Origin: Strigops habroptila
Taxonomy: Eukaryota; Chordata; Aves; Psittaciformes; Psittacidae
Direction: 5' to 3'
DNA: 64,000 bases
Assembly: GCF_004027225.2 (NCBI RefSeq)
Contig: NC_044277.2
Location: 32,662,495-32,726,494 of the forward strand
Every line of letters starts with the position of its first letter. Within the stretch, counting starts at the first letter, position 1. Below are positions 10,461-22,900 of this stretch, piece by piece. The notes below the pieces were generated by a model. It did no database searches. It was not told where the DNA came from and saw only the letters and a list, made by a program, of their open reading frames with translations. A program made the translations under genes and the position numbers.

Positions 10461-13400
10461 TCTCCAGGCATAGTTAGCTGGGTGCCTGCTGCGGGTTTCC
10501 CTGCGGTTTGAAGGTGGGGCTCAGCTGTGAGGGGGCTCTGCAAGCCCGAATCCCCTCCTTCCCTCAGCATCACCAGCTCTGGGGTGAGGGCATGAGCAGG
10601 GGCCAGGCTGTGGCTGTGCAGAGGTAGCAGCAGGCACAGAATAGGAGGAGAGAGTTCTCCCGCACTGGACATCTGCGAGGTTTCTGGATCAGCTGTAGTA
10701 CAGTGCCAGGGGTTTGCCAGCCTGAAGTTATTTTCCCTCTTTTCACTCATGCTCTTCCCAAATACACACCTATTACAGTGGGGATGCAGGATTACAGGCA
10801 CATCAGGAAGACTTGTTTAGCACTGTCTGTGTCTCTGAGCTGATTCCTCCTGTCTTGCCAAAGAAATATCAATGAAATCGTTGGGGGAAGCCCCAGGGTG
10901 AGGTTTTTGTCCTCACTTCTTGGGGCAGGAACCAGCAAGGATCTACCATGAAGGCAAGGTCTTCAAAATGAGAGTGGGGTAACAAGTGCGAGGGTCCTCT
11001 GCCAGTCTGCCTGGCTCTCAGAGGAGCAGTGGCAAGGAGGGGAATGTAGCCCAGGTCAACCAAACTGGACCTGGAAGCCTTCTAGGCGTTGACACCCCCT
11101 CTTTCCACGGTATTTCTACCTTTTATGGTCTTCCCTCCCTCCCTCCCTGTGCCTGTGCCCTCGCTTCACAGGTGCAGCACTAGCACTGGGGCAGCCTGAC
11201 ATCTCAGGTGGCTCGATGCACACCAGCCTATAGCCAAAAAGTCACGAGTGTCCCTGCACAGTCCTGCTAACCAGGGAGTATTTACAGGCTCAGCGCTGTG
11301 CTGACAGAGCCACATAGCTTTGGGACCCAGGCTGGCTTGTGTCTGCCTGGTTTGGGAAGGGGGAGTACGGCTGAGGGCCTGTGTGGACCCATCCCAGGTG
11401 ACGTAAAGTTGCACAGAAAGACTCAGCAGAGCAGAACTCTGACCCCAGGTCTCCAGAGGAAACACGTTCCGTTCTCTCACTGTTAAAGAATCTCTGCAGA
11501 ATAACAGAAGGGAAAAAGACATGCACCACGAGGTCTGACAGGAGGTAGCAACTTTAAAATGAGCATTATTTTAATATAGTGATCTTTCACTCAGAGAAGT
11601 CAGTAGGGGGAGAACTGACAAGATGCTTGCTTGTCATATAGTCACAGCATATTGCATCTTTTCAGTAAGTCAAGTAATTTTTGGTGTTCATGTAACAGAA
11701 GAAAGCTAGCAAAGGTATGTAGTGCTAGCATTAAAATGCAGCTGTAAAAATTTCTATGCTCTTCAAAAAGAAGCTGAAACTTGGGCTTGAAAAGTTCTAG
11801 TTTAGACACTTTTCTTACCATGACTTCTGGTACCTGATAATGCCTTATTGTTTTCGAGATGGTATTTTTTGTGTCAGGCTCAGTGGTGTTGCCTCAAAAG
11901 GTATGATGTGTTTGAGCTGCCTTTCTCTTGTACCCTGCGTAGACAGCGGGTGCCCTAGATCGAGGCAGGAAGATGTAGTCTCAGCGAAGCGTTTCTGTCT
12001 CTGTCTCTGTCTCTCTCTCTGTCTCTCCCTCTCCTGCACCAGAGCTGGGCTTTGACAGTCTCTGGTGGCCCGGCTCAGAGCGCTATACCCACAGGAGACT
12101 GCTTCTGCTCTCTCTGTTGCCCATTTCTGGATGGTTTGACACCCTGCAGAGCCTCACTGCCTACTTGTGTGATCACCAGTGCTAGTGCAAGCAAAGGGCG
12201 TAGGATGATTTATGTGGGTTTTGCATGGGAAGGCAGGATTTTGGCAGCCTGATCCCAGAACTCCTGCACCCAAACCCTACCAAACTGATCACAAGAAGTC
12301 ATTCTTTTGAAGGCAAATGTTCATATATACTCTCTATTGCAAGCAGCCAGTCAGTTACGTTTTGTATAAACAGAAATTCCAAATAGTTCCAGTGGGAGTT
12401 TATATCAACTTAGAGAAGTGTGACTGGAAATGTTAAAGTATTTTTGTTCCCGTTGGATGTTGAGGTCCCACCATCGAGTGTTTCTAAATTCTGTCCATCT
12501 GTTCAATGACACCAGGGGTGTTTATTGGCATAGTGCACTCTGAAATACTGCTTTGAATACAGAGTTCAGAAATTTAGAACAGAAATGTGAAGGTGACCAA
12601 TGGTTCTCGTGCTGTAGCTTGTTTGTCAGGCTGTTCACTGCCCATGATTTCAGCACCTGCTGAAATGGAATTTCATTCTTTAGCAAATATTTAACAGGAT
12701 GAAGTATTTGGGGAAAGTGTAAAGTGCCTCAAGTGTACGTAATCAAGAAATGTGTTAGGAGCAATAGAAAACCAATGTTCCCAAATAATATAAACCAATA
12801 AAAGGAGGGATGTCCTACAGCGGCCAGTGCCATGGTTAGATTCTGTCATGCCTAAAAATCGTAGTGGCTCTGGTACTTTATTAATGGATGGCTCAGCAGA
12901 AGTCCATAGGCTGCTGAACCTAAGGATTTTAAAACAAATTTCCTTATAGTTCTAACAATGGAGAAAGAATATTTTTGTACACAGAGAGCATTTTAGATAG
13001 GAACTACTGTACAATGGCAAAGCCTGGAAAAGGAATGATCTTGTCATTGGGATGGAAGCAGTTACACTGAGAAAATCCGCAGAGCCTTATACATGACAAT
13101 GTATGTTGTGTAGTGATTCACTGAAGATGCTGTAATCCTCTTTTTTTTGCAGAGTTGGGGAAAAACTAAATAGTGTTACTCAGAAAAAAAATAAAAAATC
13201 TATGATTCACAGTGCTACAAATGGAAAAAAAAAGTTCTGACCATCAAGCTATGTTTCATAGGAATGCAACGTAATTTTTCTGTGTGCTTTTGAACTTCCA
13301 AGAGTCCCATTAGCTTCCACATTTTGGTAGGTACCTCAGCACAAATCCTATCCTTCAGGTTCCTTTGACTTGCATCTTTCTCATTGTTTCGATGAACCAT

Positions 13401-16400
13401 CTCCACCATCACTGCATTAACTAAGCTGGGCCAATAAGTAACATAGACAGAGACCATGAAGTTGTAGCTATGGGTCCCTGATACTTTTTGTATTTCAAGA
13501 GATAGATAGCTCCATTCATTCCTTTTACATCAGCTGTGGGACCCATTCTCTGTCAGGCTGGGGAATTTGACATCTTTCCAATGAGGCACAAAACAGTCCC
13601 TTTAATATTTGCTGGGTACTGACTGCAAGAGTGATGTTATCATCCCACTGGCTAAATTCCGTTCTAGCAACCCAATATTCTTATTTTTCCACATGACTAA
13701 GGCAATTCATAATTCTTGTTCTAAACCCTGATGGCCATGAAATTGCCATGTTTTGCTGCAGATGACCAATACTTAACTGTCAGCCTCATTTAATTCCAGT
13801 AAGACGTGAAGTCATGACTTTGTTGTGCAGCTACTCAGTCCCTTTGGGAGTTTTCTGCATTGAAAATGTGATGTTAGCCCTGATGTTATCTGCATATCAA
13901 AGTGTTAATATGGGTTTAAAATTATGTGGAAATCCTTACTTCTGCAAGTCATTCATACAGCCAGCTTGGAAGAGAAGCAATAGATAATGAAACCAGGTTA
14001 GATGACACTGTCCTGTGGGTACTCTGGGTAGAACTAAGATGTGTGATCTGGCATTGATGTCTATCCTTGTGCTATTAAATCAACTGGGGCCAAGAACTGT
14101 TTTCTGGTCCTGCGGCCAGGTAGTAAAGACCGTGAGGCCCATACAACATTTAGCACTTGTCTTGGCTGTCCCATGGTGGGGTGGGTCTAAGACATTTTTA
14201 CTATCACTAATTTTATGGTTTTCTAGTTCAAGATGCTTGAAACAGATGTCTGAGGGTTGTGCTGCAATATGTTAGAGCAGTGCCTGCACAGTCAGAACCT
14301 TGGGGTACTCAGATGCATCTGAGGGCAGTGCCTGGTGCTGCAGTGTCAAGTATCTGTGTGTGGCAAAGGCACCCATATACTGTTTTGAGAGCAATTAGGA
14401 TAAAACAGAAGTCTTTACTAGTAATGCTTCAATACTGCTTTGCAGCTCTTCCTTGTGTTGTGGGGGAGTGGAGTCATTGGAGTGGCTGTGCAGAACAATG
14501 TCAACCTGACCTGCGCATACGTAGGCGCTATGTACAACGGGAACCTAGAAATGGTGGGGAACCTTGTCCTGCCCTTGAGGAGAAGGCTGGCTGCCTGGAA
14601 TACCTGACTTACCAGGGAGAGGACTGCGGCCATGAGCACGGTATTCTTCTTTGATTTTATCTGTACATCAGAGCCTTCATAAATTTTACTGATCATAGAA
14701 TCACAGAATGGTTTAGGTTGGAAGGGACCTTAAAGGCCATCTAGTTCCAATCTCCTGCCATGGGCAGGGACACCTTCCACTAGACCAGGTTGCTCAAAGC
14801 CCCGTCCAACCTGGCCTTGAACGCTGCCAGGGATGAGGCATCCACAGCTTCTCTGGGCACCCTATGCCAGTGCCTCAGCGCCCTCATGAACAGAAAAAAA
14901 AAGCATTCATCTGCAGCTAACTGCTTAGCAATACAATTTAAAATCTTACTTTCTGCTGTCATATTGCACTTTATTCTGTTCTCGTATTTTTTTCCTACTC
15001 GGGCTTTTCTTAATTTCTATTAAGTAAACAACAAAGCTGCATGCATTCCTTCAGTTTCTTGATTTAAGCCCCTCAGAAAGTATCAAATGATCTCTGTGCA
15101 AAGTTAGAACATAAATTCAGTACAGAGCAGGAAACAGCTCCCTGTAGGATCCCATCACGTTCCATTTTTACAGAAACTAGGTGGCATGCATTTCTATATA
15201 CAGTTCTTTTGAATACGGAGAGCTTAGCTGGAGGGAATAGGGTTGAGGTCTGATGTTGCCAACATTTTGCCACTTTTTCAATAGCCAGTCAGCATCACCA
15301 TCCACAAGCTCCTGATTCATTCACCCACTGTTCCAGTAATTGAAACGTGACTCAGTTGTCTTGCTGCCTTACTGTAACTGTTTTCTTCCTCAGTCCCTGC
15401 TTTCATAACTACCTCTGAATACGGTAAAGAAAGAAAACGACGAGCAGTATCTTCTCTCTGGCCTTCAGACAAAGAAGCTGGGTAATCTATTTATTATATG
15501 CATGTGGGTCATCTTGTTCAATAGAAAATAGCTGGCTACAGAGAAAAATGTAACTAAATTTGCAGTAATTAAATAGTAAGCTATAGCTAGTAATGGTTTC
15601 CTCTCCTGCAATTCATTTGCATGTTCTAGATGTTGCTTTTGATTACATGCTTAATTGTCCTGAATTAGACATTGGGGTCATGGCAAATCAGGATAGCTAC
15701 TTTTGAAAGCAAACAGTAAATAACACTAAACCAAAGCTGAATGTATCCGTAAGTGTAAGTAAGTCTCAGAAATTCAACGTAGTTCTTTCAACAAATGAAA
15801 CAGGCGGAATCTTATCATCAGCATCAAGAGACCTTTTTTAAAATAGACACAGAAGTTAAAAATTGTGTTTGGTTACCAGTAGAAATGTTGATGAAGTTTA
15901 AATTAGGCTGTTACTGGGTCTGTAATGCTTTTAATGCTTTGCCCTATGCTGCTTTCCGTAGAACAATAAAGCCATCGGTATTCTTTAAGCTTCTTTTCCA
16001 TTTTCTTTTAGCAGCATAAAAGAAAAAATATGGGTTACTGAGATCTGTTTTCAACTTAACTTGAGAATATAAAACACAACCAGAAAGCGAGATTATGCAA
16101 AAAAGCAGTGGACTGGGGCATGGAATGAGAAATAGTTTGTGCAATGTTTTTCAGAATTCACTAATTAGGTGAGGGTCAGAAACAGACTTGTTAGCAACGA
16201 CAATGTCTAACTTGCACTTCAAATGCCACCCATATGCTATGTAAGCACATTTAAAAGTGTATACCTAGCTTGTGCTTTATCTATCGTAACTTAGTACTTT
16301 TCCTTTTGAGCAGATACTGTGTGGAATTCAAAACAGAATCACTTTCACAGCACTGTGCTTTGGAGAATCGGCCGTATGCTCGATGGATGCAGTACCTCCG

Positions 16401-17301
16401 AGAAGGGTATACTGTGTGTGTAGCTTGCCAGCCTCCAGCTATGAATGCTGACACACACCGTTGTTCTGGAGATGGCCATAATGCAGATGGGTAATGAAAG
16501 TCTTTTTTCTGCTGCCTCTTGTGTAGCAAAGACTTCTCCAGGTGTCATTAAAAGCTGCATTTTATATTATTATACCTAAAAAATGAAACTTGTAGAGCTC
16601 AGATTTACCCTTTCAGTTCTCACAGAAATTATTACCTAGATAAAATTGGGAATTTCGGTATTTTGAGATTTCAATTCTTTGAAATGTCAGAATTTCAATA
16701 TTCAAGAGTTCAGTGCTATGAATGTTTTATTTACTGTTGTGAAAGGGTGATGCAGCTCCTGTAGTGCAAGAGGTCTTTTTACAGCAATGGGCACTTTTAC
16801 TTAAACCCAGCATTCCCTGCCATAATCCAGATCTTGTTTCAGGTTTAACTATGGTGGGTCAGTACTCCTTTCAAACCTGTACATCTGGCTTCTAGAACAG
16901 TAATTTTGAAAGCAGACATTTAATATTCAGAACAGATTTTTAATTGCTCTATACATTTATTAATATGCACAATACTTAACACCTGTACAACCAGCTACTC
17001 AATCCACCATCGTGTATACTAAACTTAGGAATACAGTGCCTGCTCCAGAAAGCATTTTAAGTGCTAGAAGAGCTAATTAAATATTAAGCAAATCTAATCT
17101 TCTGACATATTATACAACACAAGCTAGTAACTCGAAATACAGAGTTTTCAGCGTTTTAATCCTCACTTATTGTCACATTTCAGAGGTAAAATCTTACACT
17201 GGGAAGCAGTTGGCAACTCTCAGTGCCAAGGAACCTGGAAGAAGATTCGGCAGCTGGAGCACTGCTCATGTCCCCTTGTGCATAGCTTTATTTTTACATG
17301 A
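10100..17301 (+). CDS. SBSPON: SBSPON, somatomedin B and thrombospondin type 1 domain protein (5 coding exons)
   Basis: Secreted extracellular-matrix protein; the exact molecular role of the family is poorly defined. Coding exons are 10100-10316, 14446-14640, 15394-15481, 16314-16490 and 17184-17301. All introns are GT-AG and all phases agree, giving 264 residues, the same length I recall for the human protein. Residues 1-23 form a signal peptide (hydrophobic ALWLWLLWAG). Residues 24-72 are a cysteine-rich somatomedin B domain ending in DCCHDHDQACP. Residues 78 to about 125 are a thrombospondin type-1 repeat (WSHWSGC, then CPALEEKAGC). The C-terminal part carries ARWMQYLREGYTVCV and ends in SCPLVHSFIFT. 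The start ATG has a good context (G at -3, G at +4) and directly precedes the signal peptide. Odd feature: a basic RKRR motif at residues 151-154. The gene converges with TERF1 downstream. Confidence 0.95.
10317..14445 (+). other. SBSPON: SBSPON intron 1
   Basis: About 4.1 kb. GC-rich at the 5' end because the CpG island extends into it, then ordinary AT-rich sequence. It contains the CT-rich microsatellite at 11993-12033. I see no further exon or named transposon in it. Confidence 0.8.
11993..12033 (+). repeat. CT-rich microsatellite
   Basis: Runs of CTGTCT and CTCT units form a simple polypyrimidine repeat in SBSPON intron 1. Confidence 0.85.
14446..14640 (+). CDS. SBSPON: SBSPON coding exon 2 (thrombospondin type-1 domain)
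   Basis: The acceptor TTTGCAG|CTCTT enters in phase 1 and the donor CACG|GTATTC leaves in phase 1, giving 195 nt. It encodes the TSP1 repeat: WSHWSGCAEQC, the basic strand LRIRRRYVQREP, then NGGEPCPALEEKAGCLEY and EDCGH. Confidence 0.95.
14692..14905 (-). mobile_element. CR1 non-LTR retrotransposon, 3' end, antisense to SBSPON
   Basis: The plus strand begins CATAGAATCACAGAATGGTT and continues through GGAAGGGACCTTAAAGGCCA, GACACCTTCCACTAGACCAG and CAACCTGGCCTTGAACG. This is the reverse complement of the avian CR1 3' end, so the element lies on the minus strand. It is 5'-truncated, as most CR1 copies are, and starts only about 51 bp beyond the exon 2 donor of SBSPON. Confidence 0.93.
14906..15393 (+). 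other. SBSPON: remainder of SBSPON intron 2
   Basis: AT-rich intron. The acceptor tract TTTTCTTCCTCAG precedes exon 3. Nothing else is recognised. Confidence 0.8.
15394..15481 (+). CDS. SBSPON: SBSPON coding exon 3 (linker with basic RKRR site)
   Basis: 88 nt, phase 1 to phase 2; acceptor TTCCTCAG|TCC, donor GCTGG|GTAATC. It encodes VPAFITTSEYGKERKRRAVS and then SLWPSDKEAG. The VPAFITTS stretch matches the human protein as I recall it. The basic cluster RKRR (15432-15443) fits a proprotein-convertase site and is not in the human sequence I remember. Confidence 0.9.
16314..16490 (+). CDS. SBSPON: SBSPON coding exon 4
   Basis: 177 nt, phase 2 in and out; acceptor TTTTGAGCAG|ATACTG, donor GATGG|GTAATG. 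It encodes YCVEFKTESLSQHCALEN, ARWMQYLREGYTVCVACQPP and CSGDGHNADG. These are strongly conserved family segments with paired cysteines. Confidence 0.95.
16491..17183 (+). other. SBSPON: SBSPON intron 4
   Basis: AT-rich, 693 bp; no transposon or RNA gene recognised. It ends in the acceptor TTGTCACATTTCAG. Confidence 0.85.
17184..17301 (+). CDS. SBSPON: SBSPON terminal coding exon 5
   Basis: 118 nt with stop TGA at 17299-17301. It encodes GKILHWEAVGNSQCQGTWKK and then CSCPLVHSFIFT, the conserved C terminus of the family (human ends VHSFIFI as I recall). Confidence 0.95.
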
Positions 17302-19818
17302 AAGTCTAAAAGACCTTTAAAATGGCAACAACAAAAAGATTAAGAAAATTAACCAATGCCAAGAAGCCCACATCTTTCTGCTGCACTTCCTGGAGCCTAA
17401 ACAAACTTTAAATGAATCAGAACTTTTGAAGAAGCATTTTGGGAAACTCTCTCTGCCTTAATACAAAATGCTAAGACTGATCTTTGTATTAGAACATTAG
17501 AAGCATGTTTCCATGTTTCTCTTTTGTAATTAAAGAGCTAATGTTTCTAAAGGTAGTAGCTGCTTTTCCTAAAGTTCTCGTTCTTTACTGGCCACAGTCC
17601 TGTCTGCAGGCATTGCGCCTACTCAGTAGCGAGGCAGCCAAACATTTTCAAGACTGAGAATAGTTACTGTCATCATTAAATAGCAAGGGTGAATAAAAAT
17701 TAAAGTCGGAGAGCTAAAACAGGATTTCAGTTTAGATCCTTTGTTCCTTCCCAATATTACCTAGACAGTTGTTTATACAAGTATTCTTCCTCTATGTTGC
17801 AGCTTTCATATTCAGCCGCCTTCACAGAAGACGTATGACTAGCCAGCATTGTTAAGTAGTCTTGCTCAAAACTTCATGTCACTGATACATAGTGTGAACT
17901 TTATGACAAATGAACCTAAACAAAACTTTGTGACTAAAGCCTTGGCTAACATAAAAAAAAAAATACTTATTACTAGTTAAAACTGCTCATGCACAATGAT
18001 TAGCATAAAGCATTAATATTAAAGCAGTGGCAAGACTGCTGTGCAGGTAGCTCAAACCCACGTTTTGTTACCTATTACTTACCTTGAATTACTGTTACAG
18101 CATTAAAGTGCACCATACTGCACTTTCTCAGTTGTCAGATACCTGCTGGGATTTTTTCAGTTGTTGGCCTACAGCTGCTCTAGCACTCCCTGCTGAAGGA
18201 CAAAGCCTGTATTTTATCAAGATCCTGAAATTCATGTTTGCTAAAAAAGATGACTTAAGGTTGAGAAAATTTACAGTTAACACATGCAGCAGCTCTGTGG
18301 AACCTTATAGACCACTGCTTGTCAGTGTTTCTAGCAGCTGCAGGAAGAAACCTTAAGCGCCTGGTGGCAAGAATGAGGAAGATGATCTGGCTGAGGTCTT
18401 GTCCACAATACGAGTGTGAAACAAAGCTTTGTAACTGTACTTTACCAAGTATATTATCTTAATGGAAGCAGGCCTCCAAAACAGAAAGCAGAGAGATTAT
18501 CTTAATACTTCCTGAACATTTCAGCCTTTCCTTGTAGCCAGGAAAAATATCTGGGAGGTTTATTTTGTTATGACCAGTTTGGACAGATGCTTTTCCTTGT
18601 AAGGTTCTTGTAAAATAAAAACCTTATCCAAGGATAAACGTACAGAAAACCTCTGAATTGAAGAGACTTCCTTTTTGAAAGAATGCTGTGATATGTTAGT
18701 TCAAGTCCCAAGATTCACACCAGTATAACAGTGAAAAGTATGGGTTTTCTGAGGTTGTGGAACCTTCTCCACACAATCTGAATCAAGAGACAGCCTAGTA
18801 CTATCACCCATCTGCTACAGTCTTTCATGAACAGGATATTTACATTGACAACTGACACCTTGATAGTTGGTTACCCCCATGAGAGCTTATCTTTGCTATC
18901 ACTGCATACAGAGACAGTGGAGAGCACAGATGAAACATGTCTCAAGCTATGCTACCAGTGTCAGTATAAACTCGTTACTGAGCTCCACTTTGGCTGGTTT
19001 TGAGCTTTCCCTTTCCTGCTGGTCTAGAAAAAGCCACTTTTTAAGACAAGGTAGGTGACACAAGATAATCAAGAGATGTTAGCTGTTAAGTGCTAGTATT
19101 GTGCTGTTACTTTCCATACGTTTTCCATCCCTTCTGTGAGATAACAGATGGTATTATGCTAATATACATAAATTCAAAGTAATCTTCCACCTAGAACTTA
19201 AAGCTTCATTCTTCATCCCCTCTGAAACCGAACCACCCCCCGCCCTCACCTTTACTATTTATAAATATGAAATTACATGGAGTATCACATTTTTTACATG
19301 CCATAAAGGGAACTGGTTTATAAAATTAGCAATACCAATACATACATATTTTTTTGTATAACTTGCTGACAGAAATGACAAGTCTGATCAAAATTTCAAA
19401 GTGAAGCAAATCAGATTAGAATGGATTATATGGCAGGAAGTAAAATGCTAAAAAGCTCAATCTGACTAGAGATACAACCCTTTAAAAACACAGAACACTT
19501 AACTACTAATCTAAACATGTTGCCAGGCATTTAATACTTTTATTTACATTATTGAACTTTCTTAAATTGCTGCAAGCATTTTCACATTTCAGAAATTAAT
19601 TAATCTATTGTGTGTAGGTAAAAGGCCAGACTTTACGTCATCACTACATAAGCAAATGAGCTTACACGAACGTTCAGTATCTATCACTTTTCTGTTCCAT
19701 GTTTTAGGACAGCAACACTGCTGGACACTCTGAGACTAAAATAAGTTAGTATTCTGAAAAGCTAGACCAGGTCCTTCTGTAGGGAAAGGTTAAGAAGAGT
19801 TGATTCGTCTAGTCCAAA
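17302..19818. other. convergent 3' flanks of SBSPON and TERF1
   Basis: 2.5 kb between the two facing stop codons. Possible plus-strand poly(A) signals for SBSPON are AATAAA at 17692-17697 and 18614-18619. A possible minus-strand AATAAA for TERF1 is at 19539-19544 (TTTATT on plus). The two 3' UTRs therefore lie close together and could overlap if distal sites are used. No exon or transposon is seen. Confidence 0.55.
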
Positions 19819-19977
19819 TTAGCCTTGTTGGATCTTGCACAGTGTTCTCCATCTGTCTTTTAACATGACACTAGTTCGGTTGTTGAAGTCACCATAGACC
19901 AAAATTTTAGCCCAGTTACCAACTCCAAACTCTTTTACTCCTGATTTCAGTTTCAAGTCTTCTTTGTAAGTCCATCG
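19819..19977 (-). CDS. TERF1: TERF1 coding exon 10 (Myb/telobox domain, stop)
   Basis: Acceptor CTTCCCCTAG|CGATGG; 52 codons plus TAA at 19819-19821. It encodes [20 protein letters not shown], then NWAKIL and the recognition helix segment [14 protein letters not shown], identical to the human segment as I recall. The protein ends soon after the domain (LCKIQQG). Confidence 0.96.
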   Translation of the reverse strand, partial: RWTYKEDLKLKSGVKEFGVGNWAKILVYGDFNNRTSVMLKDRWRTLCKIQQG

Positions 19978-22900
19978 CTAGGGGAAGAACAGAGAAAAAT
20001 ATTGGCTATACAAACAGAGAAATATATTAATATAAAAGCTAAGCTTATAGAAAATATGAAAGCAAGTTCTTATACAGCTCTCTAGTTATTACACACTACA
20101 GATGTCTGAGGGGTCAGTAGGGTCATTTTGATTTCTTTTGAGCTCTGTAACTTGATGCTAAATACAAAAGCAAAGGTTACCAAGTCAAGTGTAACAACAC
20201 AGTAGCAGACATCACCTGGAATGAGAACCACATGCTTCTACATTCACGTGTTGCAGGAGGAAAAGACAAGAAAAAAAGACATCAGGCAAAGTTTTGCTTT
20301 GTTCAAAACATGCTTTCCAAAATTGTACTTTATTACCCTAGTCGAGCCAAGACAAATCTTGATTGATCCTAGCACGCATCACAAAAGAGAAAGCATTTTG
20401 TAACACATTAACCTAGGGACTAAGAACTGAGACACCATTCACCAACAAAGGAACTTCAGTGTGCATAGAAAAAACATCCCAATATTTAAAATGCTGATCG
20501 AAGCAAAAATGATATATACTGCATTTGAAAGTGAGATCAGCCACATCTTCAGGTTAACAGCTATGCATTTGGTTTCGGCCATTTGTTGAGCCAGCCACTT
20601 AAGTCTCACTGTCATGACCTACAAGCTTTTTAATCTTTAGGGGATGACGTTTCTCTCACAGAAGGAGAGAAAATTACTTGCTCTTATACATCCATAAGCA
20701 AACCCTTCCAATGAAGTTCTCCAGCATACCAGTTCTTCCTTAGTTGCTTCTTGATATAAATACCTCAATACAAACAATCGTAAGACTGCACACAGAGTGA
20801 GGGAAAACTGATTTAAAAAAAAAAAAAAAAAAAATCAAATACTGGATTTTTAAAAACTTCTCTGTAAAGTGTAAGGGAGAACTGAGTATCAACTCTCTTT
20901 TATTGTAGCTTTATAGAAATACATATATATTTATGTAACAAAAGTTTACAGATCCTACATATCCATCATGCCTATTTTTAACCACTGTATTACAGAGTCA
21001 TTTTTTTCACTCTGGAATAGCAATAAGCTATTTTAATATGAAATGATTTGAAAACAACTTATTCTGTTAGAATCTGATCCTCTGATAATGTCTTCAAATC
21101 CTTGCTTGCTTAATACACAACTAATCATACAGATTTACAATCAGCACACCTCCTTAGGCAAACTGAATTGCATATCATCTATGCAAACACAGGAGCTATG
21201 TTGTGTAACTGTTCCATTTACTATATCTGTGCTCACTTCTGCTTCTTGCACTGAAGGTGTCCTGCTGCTCCTGATGGTCTCATGGACCATAACAAATTAT
21301 GAAAGGGGACAAATGGTCAGGGGAACATGTAATTTTTTTACCAGAGAATTTAGACTTCTACTAGAGAAGAATAAGTGACTCGGCTGGCTGTGCTGATGGG
21401 TACCACATGGGCGGCATTGTGGGCAACACCTTGCCCATAGAAGGCTCTGTGATAGACCATGTCAGCATCCTCTGTGTGTGTCCTCCTTCCTCTCCCCACC
21501 ATGTCTGTGTACCTCTAGGATTTGTGCTCAGCACCACTACTGGGTAAACGTGCAAATGGGAAAGCAGCAGCCATATCCCCCAGCCTGAGCAGGGACCCTG
21601 CGTCAGGCCGCAGCAGCTGGGCTGGAGGGTCCTGGGATGGGGCTACTGGAGGAAGCAGCCACTGCTAATGTCCCTTAATAGTTTTGTAGCCAGCAGGATC
21701 TGGTTGAGCTGTGAGTATTTCCCAAGATTAAATGTGTATAATTCTTATGTAATGGGGGACCAATCCTTTGCTAACATGCCTACAACGATAAATTTGTAAC
21801 TAAACCTGAAGAGCCTTATAGGGCTCCCAAAGGGTACCTGTGCTAATAAATCCTCAGGTATTTATAGAACATTAGAAGAGTGATAGGAGGTGTAAATGCC
21901 TGAAGCTGAAGACCTAGAATGTGTAGTTTGGGAAGTAGATGAAGGGAGAGGTTTGCCAGAGTATGTACAAGACGTCCACCTGTAAGTAACAGCTCCACCT
22001 ATCACATGGATAAATGGTGTTTGCTATAAAGCAGGAGGGAAACAGAGAATCAGGCTAAGGCTGACCTTTACAATTAGAACTTTCAAAATTGTGAAGAACT
22101 GGGTAGGGAGTGCAGTTTCAAAGGAATAGTCTCAATGTACAGACATTTAAACTTGATAAAGCTAGAACTGAGTAGTACAGAGGAAATCTGTGAATTAGAG
22201 GGGAACAAACACCACTTAGCTCTGCAAATAATGTACCCTGTGGAAATGTGAAGCTTGTGAACTGCTGTCATTAGACAAATACATACAATCTTGCTTGTGC
22301 AAAGGAGGTGGCTGGGCAGAACAATCAAGAGCCAGCCAGTATGATTGTCAGTGGCACAAGAGGTCCATGTGTCCAAGGATGCTCAGATAACTCCCTTATC
22401 CATGGAGATAAAAAGGAGATATATATATATATTTTTTCCCAGTACTGTCTCCTATACTAATGACCTAGACTCTTTCTCAGGATCCTTAAAAGATTTGGCT
22501 CTTAAAAGCAAGAATTCAGGCACCAGAGATGGTCCATGCGACAATTTTGAGTGCCATTCTGCATGACATCTCCCTTTCCTTGAAATTAAGCTGCTAAAAA
22601 TGGCAGCAGCACTCAGAAGTGAAAGCCAACGGGGTGTCTTGGGGCAGAATGAGGGTAAAGATGTTAGATAACATTGAGCCCTATCAAAATTGTATTCTGT
22701 TATTCTGCAACAAGTGAAAATTTGGCATCTACACAAAGTGTAAGCTGAGGTATGTGAAGATCAAACTTCACATCTGAAAGTTGGACTTATTCCAGCTTAA
22801 TGGAACTATCAGTGCCTCTTCAAGAAACTGTGATCATTGATAAACCTTACTAAGCAGTGAAGGAATCATGAGTGGTAGTAGTTCAGCTGTATTTCTAAAC

